Below are positions 1-8,256 of a DNA stretch of 64,000 nucleotides, one piece after another. This DNA is from Nocardia nova. GTDB lineage: Bacteria > Actinomycetota > Actinomycetes > Mycobacteriales > Mycobacteriaceae. The number at the start of each line of letters is the position of its first letter. The stretch's first letter is position 1. Position numbers and translations under genes: made by a program. The notes below the pieces were generated by a model. The model did no database searches. It was not told the origin of the DNA and was given only the letters and a program-made list of their open reading frames with translations. Location of the stretch: positions 144,161 through 208,160 of the forward strand of contig NZ_PSZE01000011.1 in NCBI RefSeq assembly GCF_002933465.1, in the 5' to 3' direction.

Positions 1-1050
1 ATCGAAGTTCTCCAGAATCCCGAGGGTCGCGGCGACGGTGATACCGCCCGAGGACGGATTGGGCATCCCGCAGATCCGGTGGGTGCGGTAGTCGGTGCAC
101 AGGGCGGTGCGCTTCTTCGCCTGATACCGCGCGAGATCATCGAGCGAGATCTGCCCCGGGGTACGGCCACCGCTGGTGGTCGCGGTGGCGTCGACGATGT
201 CGCGGGCAACCGCGCCGGTGTAGAAGGCATCGGGACCGTCGGACGCGATGGCGCTCAACGTCTTCGCCATGGCCGGATTCGCGAGGTGGAAGCCTCGCGG
301 TTTGGGGGAGCCGTCGGGCTGCAGGAAGTACTGCCTGGAATTCGCGTCCCGGGCGAGGTCCGGCGCCGACTGCGCGATCTGGCTCGCCATCCGGGCGCTG
401 ATGTCGAAACCGTTGTCCGCCAACGAGATCGCTGGATCGAACAGGTCGCGCCAGGACTGCTTGCCGTGGTCGCGATGGGCCGCCTCGAGCAGTCGCAGCA
501 CGCCCGGCACGCCGATCGATCGTCCGCTGGCGCGCGTGTTCGGTTGCGGCACCGAGTGATCGGTGTCGCTGATCCAGCGCAGATAATTCTCGGTCGCGGC
601 GGCCGGTGCGACCTCGCGCCCGTCGTAGGCGTCGACCGATCCGGACGCGGCGTCGTAATAGAGCAGGAATGCGCCGCCGCCGATGCCGGAGGCCTGGGGT
701 TCGACCAATCCCAGTACCGCCTGCGCGGTGATCAGCGCATCGGCCGCGGTGCCGCCGTCGGCCAGGACCTCGCAGGCGGCGTGAGTGGCCAGCGGGTTCG
801 CGGTGGAGACCGCGAAGGTGTGGGTGCGCACCGGGGTCATACCGCTGCGATAGCCGGTGGCGATCTCGGGATTGGTGGCCAGATTCGTCGCACCCGCCGG
901 TCCCGCCGCCGCAGAGATCAGGGTGCCGTCCGGACCTTCGACGCAGCTCCGGCCGGCCCCGGAGGTGGTGGCCGAACAGCCCGTGAGCAGTCCGGTGATC
1001 AGCAGCAGGACGGCGCTCGCGCCGCCCAGAATCGCTCGCGTGCGCCTCAT
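1..1050 (-). CDS. ggt: Gamma-glutamyltransferase lipoprotein, 3' end outside window
   Basis: Reading leftward from an ATG at 1050, the frame is open for 350 codons to the window edge. It begins with a basic stretch, a hydrophobic segment and the lipobox LLTGC at about residues 19-23, so it is a predicted lipoprotein anchored outside the membrane. The mature part matches the large subunit of gamma-glutamyltransferases: a segment around VEPQASGIGGGAF about 100 residues in, and CGMPNPSSGG near residue 327. In this family the autocatalytic threonine that cuts the precursor lies further downstream, so it is outside the window. The family transfers or hydrolyses gamma-glutamyl groups of glutathione. 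It is divergent from the permease gene. Family assignment is firm; activity cannot be judged without the small subunit. Confidence 0.88.
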   Translation of the reverse strand, partial: MRRTRAILGGASAVLLLITGLLTGCSATTSGAGRSCVEGPDGTLISAAAGPAGATNLATNPEIATGYRSGMTPVRTHTFAVSTANPLATHAACEVLADGGTAADALITAQAVLGLVEPQASGIGGGAFLLYYDAASGSVDAYDGREVAPAAATENYLRWISDTDHSVPQPNTRASGRSIGVPGVLRLLEAAHRDHGKQSWRDLFDPAISLADNGFDISARMASQIAQSAPDLARDANSRQYFLQPDGSPKPRGFHLANPAMAKTLSAIASDGPDAFYTGAVARDIVDATATTSGGRTPGQISLDDLARYQAKKRTALCTDYRTHRICGMPNPSSGGITVAATLGILENFD

Positions 1051-1150
1051 GCAGGCACTTTAGCGCGCACCGGCCCCACGACGCCGGGCATCATCCCCAC
1101 ACCGGGTAACGTCGAGCCGCCCCGACCTCGACCAAGGGATCACCCGACCG

Positions 1151-2620
1151 ATGAGCGAGATACCAGCACAGACGCACCTGTCCGCGGAGGACAGCGGCTA
1201 CCACAAGAGCCTCGAGCCGCGACAGTTGCAGATGATCGCCATCGGTGGCGCCATCGGCACCGGTCTGTTCCTCGGCGCCGGCGGGCGGCTGGCCCACGCG
1301 GGGCCGGGACTGTTTCTCGTGTACGCGGTATGTGGTGTCTTCGTCTTCTTCATCCTGCGGGCGCTGGGCGAATTGGTCCTGCACCGGCCCTCGTCGGGGT
1401 CGTTCGTCTCCTACGCGCGCGAGTTCTACGGGGAGAAGGCGGCTTTCGTCGCCGGCTGGACCTATTTCCTGAACTGGTCGATGACCGGCATCGTCGACAC
1501 CACCGCGATCGCTACGTATCTGCATTACTGGGGTGCGTTCGGCGCGATCCCGCAGTGGGTGCTGGCGCTGATCGCCTTGTGCCTGGTGCTGAGCGTGAAT
1601 CTGATCTCGGTCAAATGGTTCGGCGAATTCGAGTTCTGGGCGGCGCTGATCAAGGTTGTCGCCCTGGTGTCGTTCCTGATCATCGGCATCGTCTTCCTCG
1701 GCGGGCGATTCCGGGTCGACGGAGCCGAGACGGGGCTCGGGTTGGTCGCGCACTCCGGCGGCTGGTTCCCGACCGGGGTGCTGCCGCTGGTGACGGTCGC
1801 CTCGGGTGTGGTGTTCGCCTATGCCGCGGTGGAGATGGTCGGCACCGCGGCGGGGGAGACCGAGAATCCGCAACAGATCATGCCGCGCGCCATCAACTCG
1901 GTGATCCTGCGTATCGCGGTGTTCTATGTCGGCTCGCTGATCCTGCTGGCGCTGCTGCTGCCTTACACCGCCTATCACGCCGACGAGAGCCCGTTCGTCA
2001 CCTTCTTCGCCAAACTGGGTGTCCCGCATGCCGGTTCGGTGATGAACCTGGTCGTGCTCACCGCGGCGTTCTCCAGTCTCAACGCCGGTCTGTACTCGAC
2101 CGGCCGCATTCTGCGCTCGATGGCGGTCAACGGCAGCGCCCCGCGATTCACCGCGCGGATGAACAGTCGCGGTGTGCCCTACGGGGGCATCGTGCTGACC
2201 AGTCTGATCGCCCTGGTCGGCATCTGGCTCAACTACATCGTGCCGGCGCGCGCCTTCGAGATCGTGCTCAACATCGCGTCGCTGGGCATCCTGTCCTCCT
2301 GGGCGACGATCGTGCTGTGCCAGCTGGCGCTGTGGCGGCGCTGGCGGCGTGGCGAGCTGGAACGGCCCGCGTTCCGTATGTTCGGCGCCCCCTATACCGG
2401 CATCGCGACCCTGGCGTTCCTGGCCGCGATGCTGGTGCTGATGGCCTTCGACCACCCCGTCGGCACCTGGACGGTGGCGAGTCTGGTGATCCTGATCCCG
2501 GCGCTGATCATCGGCTGGTTCGCCGCCCGCTCGCGGGTACTGGAGGTGGCGCGGCTGCGGGAACCGCCCGAGGACGAGCAGCCTGCCAGGCGCTCGGAAT
2601 CGGTCCCGGGCGACGACTGA
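1151..2620 (+). CDS. ansP: Amino acid permease, AnsP-like (L-asparagine permease)
   Basis: A 489-residue protein of the APC superfamily, amino acid transporter family, with about 12 predicted membrane segments. The N-terminus HKSLEPRQLQMIAIGGAIGT (from residue 19) and GTGLF at 36-40 form the first, substrate-contacting helix. RPSSGSFVSYAREFYGEK follows, a signature of this family. From memory, the sequence resembles mycobacterial AnsP asparagine permeases more closely than other members, but other neutral amino acids cannot be excluded. The ATG is preceded by AAGGGA about ten bases upstream. It stands alone, divergent from the gamma-glutamyltransferase gene; both could serve amino-acid nitrogen acquisition, which is inference. 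Confidence 0.86.
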   Translation: MSEIPAQTHLSAEDSGYHKSLEPRQLQMIAIGGAIGTGLFLGAGGRLAHAGPGLFLVYAVCGVFVFFILRALGELVLHRPSSGSFVSYAREFYGEKAAFVAGWTYFLNWSMTGIVDTTAIATYLHYWGAFGAIPQWVLALIALCLVLSVNLISVKWFGEFEFWAALIKVVALVSFLIIGIVFLGGRFRVDGAETGLGLVAHSGGWFPTGVLPLVTVASGVVFAYAAVEMVGTAAGETENPQQIMPRAINSVILRIAVFYVGSLILLALLLPYTAYHADESPFVTFFAKLGVPHAGSVMNLVVLTAAFSSLNAGLYSTGRILRSMAVNGSAPRFTARMNSRGVPYGGIVLTSLIALVGIWLNYIVPARAFEIVLNIASLGILSSWATIVLCQLALWRRWRRGELERPAFRMFGAPYTGIATLAFLAAMLVLMAFDHPVGTWTVASLVILIPALIIGWFAARSRVLEVARLREPPEDEQPARRSESVPGDD

Positions 2621-2660
2621 CCGGCCTCTCGGGCCGTGCCGCCGGCCGAGGCCCGGAAGG

Positions 2661-3074
2661 TCACAACGAGGTTGTGCTGCTTCGCTTTTCGCGTTCCTCG
2701 GCGATGCGGCGCTGCGCCTCGGTCCATTCGATCGGCAGGTCGGTGGCCGGGGCGGACCAGAAAACGAACGTCGATTCGCGCATCACCTCGCGGGCGCGCA
2801 CGATGGCCGAGGCGTGCGGATCGGTTTGGGCGTAGGCCCTGATCGCCGCCTGGTCCGTCCAGGCCGACAGGGTCCAGAACGTGCGGCGGGTGAGATCGGC
2901 CTTCAGGGCGATGCCGAGTGCGCCGGGGGAGCGGCGGGCCTGGCGTCGCAGCACGATCGAGGTCGCGAGGAATCCGGGGACGTGCCGCAGTGACCGGACT
3001 TCGAGCCGCGAGGCCATGATCTGGACGGTATCGGTGGTGGGCCGATCGACGGTGACCCAGGGCAGTGTGGGCAT
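2661..3074 (-). CDS. Antibiotic biosynthesis monooxygenase-like (dimeric alpha-beta barrel) protein
   Basis: A 137-residue protein with the pattern of the ABM / DUF3291-type ferredoxin-like fold: an N-terminal strand, a central TRRTFWTLSAWTDQAAIRAY block typical of these small oxygenase-like proteins, then FVFWSAP and a charged C-terminal tail. Such proteins usually act as dimers; many have no known substrate, so no reaction is assigned. The ATG at 3074 puts the conserved strand close to the N-terminus; longer frames upstream are out of register. A perfect 14-bp inverted repeat lies 60-90 bases upstream and probably regulates it. It is convergent with the permease gene. Confidence 0.6.
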   Translation of the reverse strand: MPTLPWVTVDRPTTDTVQIMASRLEVRSLRHVPGFLATSIVLRRQARRSPGALGIALKADLTRRTFWTLSAWTDQAAIRAYAQTDPHASAIVRAREVMRESTFVFWSAPATDLPIEWTEAQRRIAEEREKRSSTTSL

Positions 3075-3132
3075 GGTGGTGGACTTTCGGCGAGTCGAGT
3101 GTGGTGCTGTCGCCTGCCCAACATCGCACGCC

Positions 3133-3163
3133 CTCGCAATCTTGTCAATGACAAGATTGCGAG
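3133..3163. promoter_or_regulatory. Perfect 14-bp inverted repeat, probable operator
   Basis: CTCGCAATCTTGTC at 3133-3146 and GACAAGATTGCGAG at 3150-3163 are perfect inverted copies separated by AAT. Read on the minus strand it includes TTGACA, a -35-like hexamer for the gene starting at 3074. It also lies just past the stop of the ABC gene. There is no T-run after it, which argues against an intrinsic terminator. The core CTTGTC-N3-GACAAG would suit a dimeric MarR- or TetR-type repressor. The regulator is unknown. Confidence 0.6.
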
Positions 3164-3173
3164 GTGGGCCGAA

Positions 3174-3977
3174 TCAGGCGCGCACGCTGCGCTCCGCGCG
3201 CACGTGCCAGCGTCCGTCCTCGGTGCGGGTCAGCCGGATGGGATGGTCGAAACACGTGCTGATATTGCTGCTGGTCAGCACCTCGTCCACCGGTCCGCTC
3301 GCGACGCAGCGTCCCGCGCGCAGCAACAGCACGTGGGTGGTGGCCGGGGGCAACTCCTCGAGGTGATGGGTGACCAGAACCGAGGCCAGCTCGGGATGGG
3401 TGGCCTGCAGCAGATCGATGCGGTCGATGAGCTGTTCCCTGCCGCCGACGTCGAGTCCGGTGGCGGGTTCGTCGAGCAGGAGCAGTCGCGGTTCGGCGAT
3501 CAGTGCCCGGGCGATGAGCGCGCGGCCGCGCTCGCCTTGGGAGAGGGTGGGCCAGCGGGCGTCGCGGCGGTGGGTCAGTCCCATCAGTTCGATGAGCCGA
3601 TCCGCCTCGGCCTCCTGTTCCGGCGTCGGTGACCAGCGCTGCTTGATGTCGGCGGTATTGGTCAGGCCGGTTACGACCACCTCGTGCGCGGTGAGCGGGT
3701 AAGGCGGATTGTGCCGGGGGTCGACATGGCCGATGGCGGTACGCAATTCGCGCATATCCACCCGTCCCAGCCGATGACCGAGGACGTGCACACTCCCGTG
3801 GGTGGGATGTTCGAACGCGCCCAGCATCTTCAGCAGTGTGGTCTTACCGGCGCCATTGGGGCCCAGCAGTGCCCAATGCTCGCCGGCGCGCACGGTCAGT
3901 GACACCGCGGACAGGATCGGATTGCGGTTACGCACGAAATCTACGGCGTCCACCTGCAGGATGGGGGAGTCGACCAT
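3174..3977 (-). CDS. ABC transporter ATP-binding protein (YlmA/iron-type)
   Basis: A 267-residue stand-alone nucleotide-binding subunit. Walker A GPNGAGKT is at residues 39-46, the signature LSQGERGR at 145-152 (LSQGE in place of the common LSGGQ), Walker B LLLLDE at 165-170, followed by PATGLD, and the switch histidine in VTHHLEEL. I chose the ATG at 3977 (MVDSPILQVDAV) because homologues begin their first strand there; the open frame extends 35 codons further upstream without conserved sequence. No permease or binding protein is adjacent, so the substrate is unknown; it resembles YlmA and iron-type ATPases by signature only. Confidence 0.82.
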   Translation of the reverse strand: MVDSPILQVDAVDFVRNRNPILSAVSLTVRAGEHWALLGPNGAGKTTLLKMLGAFEHPTHGSVHVLGHRLGRVDMRELRTAIGHVDPRHNPPYPLTAHEVVVTGLTNTADIKQRWSPTPEQEAEADRLIELMGLTHRRDARWPTLSQGERGRALIARALIAEPRLLLLDEPATGLDVGGREQLIDRIDLLQATHPELASVLVTHHLEELPPATTHVLLLRAGRCVASGPVDEVLTSSNISTCFDHPIRLTRTEDGRWHVRAERSVRA

Positions 3978-4201
3978 GTGCTCCACGATAGCAAACTCCT
4001 CAGACAAGCTGATAGGTCGCGGAGCGGGCACACGGCTCTGCGAATATCGGGCAACCGTCGACCGGTCGGTTTGTGCCCACAATCGGAACGGTCGGTTCGA
4101 TCAAGTTGTCGGAGAAGTGATGTGGATCACGATCGGCCGCTACCCTTTTCCCGCCCGGTGCTCGTAAGGAATCAGAAGAGATCGTCCCGCGACGAGATGC
4201 C

Positions 4202-4448
4202 GTGGCCAGAAAGGCATTCGGCGCGGCCTTCGGCGTCGCGGCCTCGGTGGCGGCGGGCCTGCTCGACCGCTGGGGACGAGCCATCGCGCCGGCGGAAACC
4301 GAGGCCGGGAAGGAGACCTCGGGATCGGATTCGGCAGAGCCGGTGGCGGCGCCGAAAGCGCTTGCGGTGCAATCCAATCGCCGGGGACGGCGCCGCGGCC
4401 TTGCGGGCATTGGCCGCGGACTACGAGAGACGCTTGCTTCCAGCATGA
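4202..4448 (+). pseudogene. Possible small protein, perhaps frameshifted
   Basis: From a GTG at 4202 a frame with strongly GC-biased third positions encodes an N-terminus with an Ala/Gly hydrophobic helix (AFGAAFGVAASVAAGLL) and then an acidic, Pro/Ala/Glu-rich part. After about 60 codons this frame becomes Arg-rich and loses codon bias. The frame one base over instead reads ALRALAADYERRLLPA and stops at 4448. That pattern suggests one small protein with a frameshift near 4380-4395, or no gene at all. I do not recognise a family. Confidence 0.25.
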
Positions 4449-4570
4449 TAGGTGCCACGCCGGGTCGGGGCGACCCGAGGCCGCGGCCGGGTGTACGCGG
4501 TCGCGACATCGGGTATGCCGAAGGCGCGCCGAGCGGCGGGTGTGGCCCTAGACTCGGCACACACACTCGA

Positions 4571-4580
4571 CGGAGGTGAT
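4571..4580 (+). promoter_or_regulatory. Strong Shine-Dalgarno deciding a GTG start
   Basis: CGGAGGTGAT followed by C matches the 16S rRNA anti-Shine-Dalgarno over about nine bases and ends five bases before the GTG at 4586. It fixes the start of the next gene, which otherwise offers an ATG 33 bases further on. Confidence 0.8.
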
Positions 4581-4585
4581 CGGCG

Positions 4586-5176
4586 GTGCATCCCCAGGAT
4601 CCGCGTGAGCAGCACACCATGCGGTACGAAAGCGGTTATCAGCCGGGCGGCTATCAGGACCCCGCCTACCGGCAGGATCCCGCTTACTACCAGCAGGATC
4701 CCGCGTATCAGCCCTATCGGGCGCCGGGCGGACAGCAGCCCGCGCCGCGGCGGCGGCCCGAAGTCAACGTGGGCATGTTCGCGGGCGGGGTGCTCGCCAC
4801 CGCGGTCGTCACCGCGCTGGCGGCGTGGCTGTGCGCGTGGATCATCGACGTCATCGCCACCCGCGCGACCGAGAGCGGCAAGTTCGGGGTTTGGAACCCG
4901 ATGGCCGAGCAGGGCTACTGGTTCGCGGTGGTCGCCTTCTTCTGCGCCCTGCTCGCCGGCGTGCTCTGGTATCTGCTGCATCTGGGCACGCCGTCGCCGG
5001 ACATGTTCTTCGCCTGGATCGTCGGGATTCTCATCGCCGCGGCGGTGGTCATCCCGCTGACGCTGTCCAGCGACATCTGGGTGGGAGTGACCACCGCCAT
5101 CGAACACCTGGTGATCGGCCTGCCGATCTTCAGCCTGACCCGCACAGTCGGCGCGAAGAGCCTGGAACGGCCCTAA
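4586..5176 (+). CDS. DUF6069-like four-helix membrane protein
   Basis: A 196-residue protein. Residues 1-55 are a Tyr/Gln/Pro-rich cytoplasmic segment with an imperfect repeat of the type QDPAY (four copies between about residues 24 and 42). Four predicted transmembrane helices follow at roughly 62-85, 110-135, 140-160 and 167-185. This layout (disordered repeat tail plus small helical bundle) is common among actinobacterial DUF6069-type proteins of unknown function. The GTG start is set by a near-perfect ribosome-binding site. It is convergent with the flavoprotein gene, their ends four bases apart at most. No function can be assigned. Confidence 0.75.
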   Translation: MHPQDPREQHTMRYESGYQPGGYQDPAYRQDPAYYQQDPAYQPYRAPGGQQPAPRRRPEVNVGMFAGGVLATAVVTALAAWLCAWIIDVIATRATESGKFGVWNPMAEQGYWFAVVAFFCALLAGVLWYLLHLGTPSPDMFFAWIVGILIAAAVVIPLTLSSDIWVGVTTAIEHLVIGLPIFSLTRTVGAKSLERP

Positions 5177-6843
5177 CGGGGCAGCCGGGCCATCGCGAGC
5201 CCGGCCGCGCGGCCGGAGAAGATGCACCCGCCGAGGAAGGTGCCTTCCAGGGCGTTGTAGCCGTGAACGCCACCGCCGCCGAAGCCGGCGACCTCACCCG
5301 CGGCGTACAAGCCGGGGAAGGGGGAGCCGTCGGAGCGGATCACCTGCGCGTCCAGATTGGTCTGCACACCGCCCAGCGTCTTGCGGGTCAGCACGTTCAG
5401 CCGTACCGCGATCAGCGGACCGTGTGCGGGATCGAGAATCCGATGCGGCGACGCGACCCGGCCGAGTTTGTCGCCGAGTGAGCGCCGCGCGTTGGCGATC
5501 GCCATCAGTTGCGCGTCCTTGCTGTATTTGTTGTCCAGTTCGCGGTCGCGGGCGACGATCTGGTGTTCGAGCACGGCGACGTCCAATTGCGGGCCGCGCG
5601 CGATCTCGTTCATGCCGCGCACGAGTTCGGGCAGGGTGTCGGCGACGACGAAGTCCACGCCATGCCGCTTGAACGCCTCGACCGGGCCGGGCGCGCCCTT
5701 GGCGGCGCGGCTCTTGAGTGTGAGTTTGAGGTCCTTACCGGTGATGTCGGGATTCTGCTCGGAGCCGGAGAGCGCGAATTCCTTCTCGATGATCGACTGG
5801 GTGAGCACGAACCACGAGTAGTCGTAGCCGGTGTCCAGGATCGCCTTCATCGTGGCATTGGTGTCGAAGCCGGGGAAACACGGTGCGGGTAAACGCTTTC
5901 CGTTCGCGTCGAACCACAGCGACGACGGGCCCGGAATGATCCGGATGGCGTGATCGGGCCAGATCGGATCCCAGTTGTGAATGCCCTCGGTGTAATGCCA
6001 CATCCGGTCGCGGTTCACGATCCGGGCGCCGGCCGATTCGGAGATCGCGAGCATGCGGCCGTCGACATGGGCGGGCACGCCGGAGATCATGGTTTGCGGG
6101 CAGGGGCCGAGCCGTTCGGTGGGCCAGTTCTTCCGGATCAGGTCGTGGTTGTGGCCGATGCCGCCGGAGGACACCAGTACTGCCGGTGCGCGGAATTCGA
6201 ACTCGCCCACCGTCGTTCGCGACGAGGCCATGCCGCGATCGAGGTCGCTCGGTTCCAGGACGCTACCTCGAACGCCCACGACCGCGTCGTCCTCCACGAT
6301 CAGATCGTCGACCCGGTGCCGGAACGCGAATTCGACCAGCCCGCGCTGCTCGGCGGCCAGTACCGGCTCCAGGAAGACGCGCAGCACCTCCGGGCCGGTA
6401 CCCCAGGTGAGGTGGAAGCGCGGCACCGAGTTGCCGTGCCCGTCGGCGGTGGCGCCGCCGCGCTCGGCCCAGCCGACCAGGGGAGTGATCCGCAACCCCA
6501 GATCGTGCAGGTACTGACGCTTGTCTCCGGCGGCGAACTCGACGTAGGCGCGCGCCCACTGGCGCGCCCAGTGGTCTTCGTCGTCGCGATCGAATCCGGC
6601 CGAACCCAGCCAGTCCTGCCAGGCCAGCGCGAAGGAATCCTTGATGCCGAGGCGCCGCTGTTCGGGGCTGTCGACGAGGAACAGTCCACCCAGCGACCAG
6701 AAGGCCTGCCCGCCGAGGTTGTTGCGATTCTCCTGGTCGAGAACCAGTACCCGCCGTCCCGCCCGGGTCAGTTCGTAGGTGGCCACCAGTCCGGCCAGCC
6801 CGGCTCCGACGACGATGACATCCGGCTGTTGTGACGGCGCCAC
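5173..6843 (-). CDS. FAD-binding dehydrogenase, KstD-like (Rv0785-type)
   Basis: A flavoprotein of the FAD_binding_2 / 3-ketosteroid-Delta1-dehydrogenase superfamily. The dinucleotide-binding motif VVGAGLAGL is at residues 11-19, and the C-terminal FAD segment GLYAAGEVAGFGGGGVHGYN lies near the end. I recall the mycobacterial homologue Rv0785, annotated as an FAD-binding dehydrogenase with unproven substrate. I prefer the GTG at 6843 (556 aa) because GGAGGA sits six bases upstream; an ATG at 6882 is in frame but lies inside a palindrome. Two candidate operators lie within 60 bases upstream, one matching the KstR consensus. It is divergent from the glycosylase gene. Steroid or other ring dehydrogenation is an inference. 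Confidence 0.82.
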   Translation of the reverse strand: MAPSQQPDVIVVGAGLAGLVATYELTRAGRRVLVLDQENRNNLGGQAFWSLGGLFLVDSPEQRRLGIKDSFALAWQDWLGSAGFDRDDEDHWARQWARAYVEFAAGDKRQYLHDLGLRITPLVGWAERGGATADGHGNSVPRFHLTWGTGPEVLRVFLEPVLAAEQRGLVEFAFRHRVDDLIVEDDAVVGVRGSVLEPSDLDRGMASSRTTVGEFEFRAPAVLVSSGGIGHNHDLIRKNWPTERLGPCPQTMISGVPAHVDGRMLAISESAGARIVNRDRMWHYTEGIHNWDPIWPDHAIRIIPGPSSLWFDANGKRLPAPCFPGFDTNATMKAILDTGYDYSWFVLTQSIIEKEFALSGSEQNPDITGKDLKLTLKSRAAKGAPGPVEAFKRHGVDFVVADTLPELVRGMNEIARGPQLDVAVLEHQIVARDRELDNKYSKDAQLMAIANARRSLGDKLGRVASPHRILDPAHGPLIAVRLNVLTRKTLGGVQTNLDAQVIRSDGSPFPGLYAAGEVAGFGGGGVHGYNALEGTFLGGCIFSGRAAGLAMARLPR

Positions 6844-6871
6844 GGGCACTCCTCCGCGTTCGGGCGATTTG

Positions 6872-6887
6872 GATACATTCATGTATC
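6872..6887. promoter_or_regulatory. Palindromic operator candidate GATACAT-N2-ATGTATC
   Basis: A perfect 7+2+7 inverted repeat in the 126-bp region between the divergent flavoprotein and glycosylase genes. It lies about 30-45 bases upstream of the preferred flavoprotein start, a usual place for a TetR-type operator. It overlaps the alternative ATG at 6882. Confidence 0.5.
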
Positions 6888-6899
6888 GAACGTGTTCAA
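6886..6899. promoter_or_regulatory. KstR-like box
   Basis: The 14-mer TCGAACGTGTTCAA matches the KstR consensus TNNAACNNGTTNNA at every fixed position. KstR represses sterol catabolism genes in mycobacteria, rhodococci and relatives. It sits directly upstream of a KstD-like flavoprotein gene and abuts the palindrome at 6872-6887. A chance match somewhere in a window of this size is possible, so position and context carry the argument. Confidence 0.45.
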
Positions 6900-6969
6900 G
6901 GTAGCAGATTCGAACCGTCGCGAGCCCGGCTCCGGCATATCTGTCGGTGGGACATGGCAGATTCGGTGC

Positions 6970-8256
6970 GTGCGCACCATCACCTCCGCCGCGGCCCGCC
7001 GGGCCGCACTCGCCGCCCAGGGATTCGCCACCACCGCTCGCGATCGGACGGACGGCTCGGGTTCGTCGACGCGCCGCGCGGTCCTCGGAGTCGTCCGCAA
7101 TACCAAACTGCTGCAACTGGATTCGGTCGCCGCGGTGGTCCGCGCGCACTACGCGCCGGTGTTCGCCCGGATCGGCGCCTACGATCGTTCGCTGCTCGAC
7201 GAGGCGATATGGGATCACAGTGCGCGGCGGCCGCGGCGGCTCGTGGAGTACTGGGCACACGAGGCGGCGCTGATTCCGGTGGAGGATTGGCCGCTGCTGC
7301 GATGGCGGATGGCCGGTTACGCCCACGGCCGTTGGGGTGGGGCGCGCCGGGTGCTCGACGAGAATCCCGACCTGCCCGGGCGGGTGCTGAGCGTGATCGA
7401 CCAGGTCGGCGCGTGCACCGCGGCGGAGGTGGAACGCCAGCTCGAGCTGAATCGCCCTCGGCGCAAGGATCATTGGGGCTGGAACCACAGCGACACCAAG
7501 GTGGTGTGCGAGATGTTGTTCGCCACCGGGGAGCTCTCGGTGGACAAGCGCGTGGGCTTTCAGCGGCACTACGACCTCACCGAGCGGGTGCTGCCGCCCG
7601 AGGTCGCCGGCCGCCGCGTCGACGAACCGGATGCGGTGCGCGAACTGGTCCTACGGGCCGCCGACGCCTTGGGGGTGGCCACCGAGACCGATCTGCGCGA
7701 CTACTACCGGCTGCATCGGCGGCAGTGTGAACCCGCGTTGGGCGAGCTGGTCGATGCGGGAGAGCTCGAACCGGTGCGGGTGGAGGGCTGGGACAAGCCG
7801 GCCTATCTGCGTGCCGGGGTACGGATCCCGCGGCGGGTCGAGGGCGCCGCGCTGCTGTGCCCGTTCGACCCGCTGATCTTCTTCCGGCCGCGCACCGAGC
7901 GACTGTTCGATTTCCACTACCGGATCGAGATCTACACCCCGGAACACAAGCGCGTGCACGGCTATTACGTGTTCCCGTTCCTGCTCGACGGCGAGCTGGT
8001 CGCCCGGGTGGATCTGCGCGCGGACCGTGCTACCGGCGGGCTGCACGTGCTCGGGGCCTTCGCCGAACCCGGTCTCCCCCAGGCACGCGTCGCGCATGAA
8101 CTGGCAAGGCAGCTGCAGGCGATGGCCCGGTGGCTCGAGCTCGAGACCGTGGTGGTCGGCGAGCGCGGCGATCTGGCTGCGGCGCTGGCCGTCGAGGTGG
8201 CTGCCCGCGAACGGGTTTCGGTGCCGGCCGGGGTCAGGTTCGCGGAGCCGGGGTGA
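6970..8256 (+). CDS. AlkX/YcaQ-type DNA glycosylase (HTH_42 family)
   Basis: A protein of about 428 residues of the winged-helix HTH_42 superfamily. Members with a Q-x-D motif (AlkX, formerly YcaQ, of E. coli) remove alkylated bases and unhook interstrand crosslinks; AlkZ members carry Q-x-Q. Here QLD is at about residues 49-51, within NTKLLQLDSVAAVVRAHY, and the helix KDHWGWNHSDTK and the C-terminal DLRADR segment fit the family. The frame is open from 6892, but homology begins near the GTG at 6970 (VRTITSAAARRA), which I take as the start. It overlaps the convergent transporter gene by 23 bases. Activity is inferred from the motif. Confidence 0.8.
   Translation: MRTITSAAARRAALAAQGFATTARDRTDGSGSSTRRAVLGVVRNTKLLQLDSVAAVVRAHYAPVFARIGAYDRSLLDEAIWDHSARRPRRLVEYWAHEAALIPVEDWPLLRWRMAGYAHGRWGGARRVLDENPDLPGRVLSVIDQVGACTAAEVERQLELNRPRRKDHWGWNHSDTKVVCEMLFATGELSVDKRVGFQRHYDLTERVLPPEVAGRRVDEPDAVRELVLRAADALGVATETDLRDYYRLHRRQCEPALGELVDAGELEPVRVEGWDKPAYLRAGVRIPRRVEGAALLCPFDPLIFFRPRTERLFDFHYRIEIYTPEHKRVHGYYVFPFLLDGELVARVDLRADRATGGLHVLGAFAEPGLPQARVAHELARQLQAMARWLELETVVVGERGDLAAALAVEVAARERVSVPAGVRFAEPG

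Larger units (their letters stand above)
3978..4585. other. 608-bp stretch without a well-supported gene
   Basis: It lies between the divergent ABC ATPase gene and the downstream membrane protein gene. Apart from the weak candidate ORF at 4202 and the strong ribosome-binding site at 4571-4580, I see no RNA gene, repeat or clear promoter motif. Confidence 0.5.

Noticed and set aside
79..2835. 918-codon open frame on the plus strand over ggt and ansP
   Set aside because: Arg/Gly-rich composition, lies antisense to ggt and out of frame with ansP; a result of high GC content.
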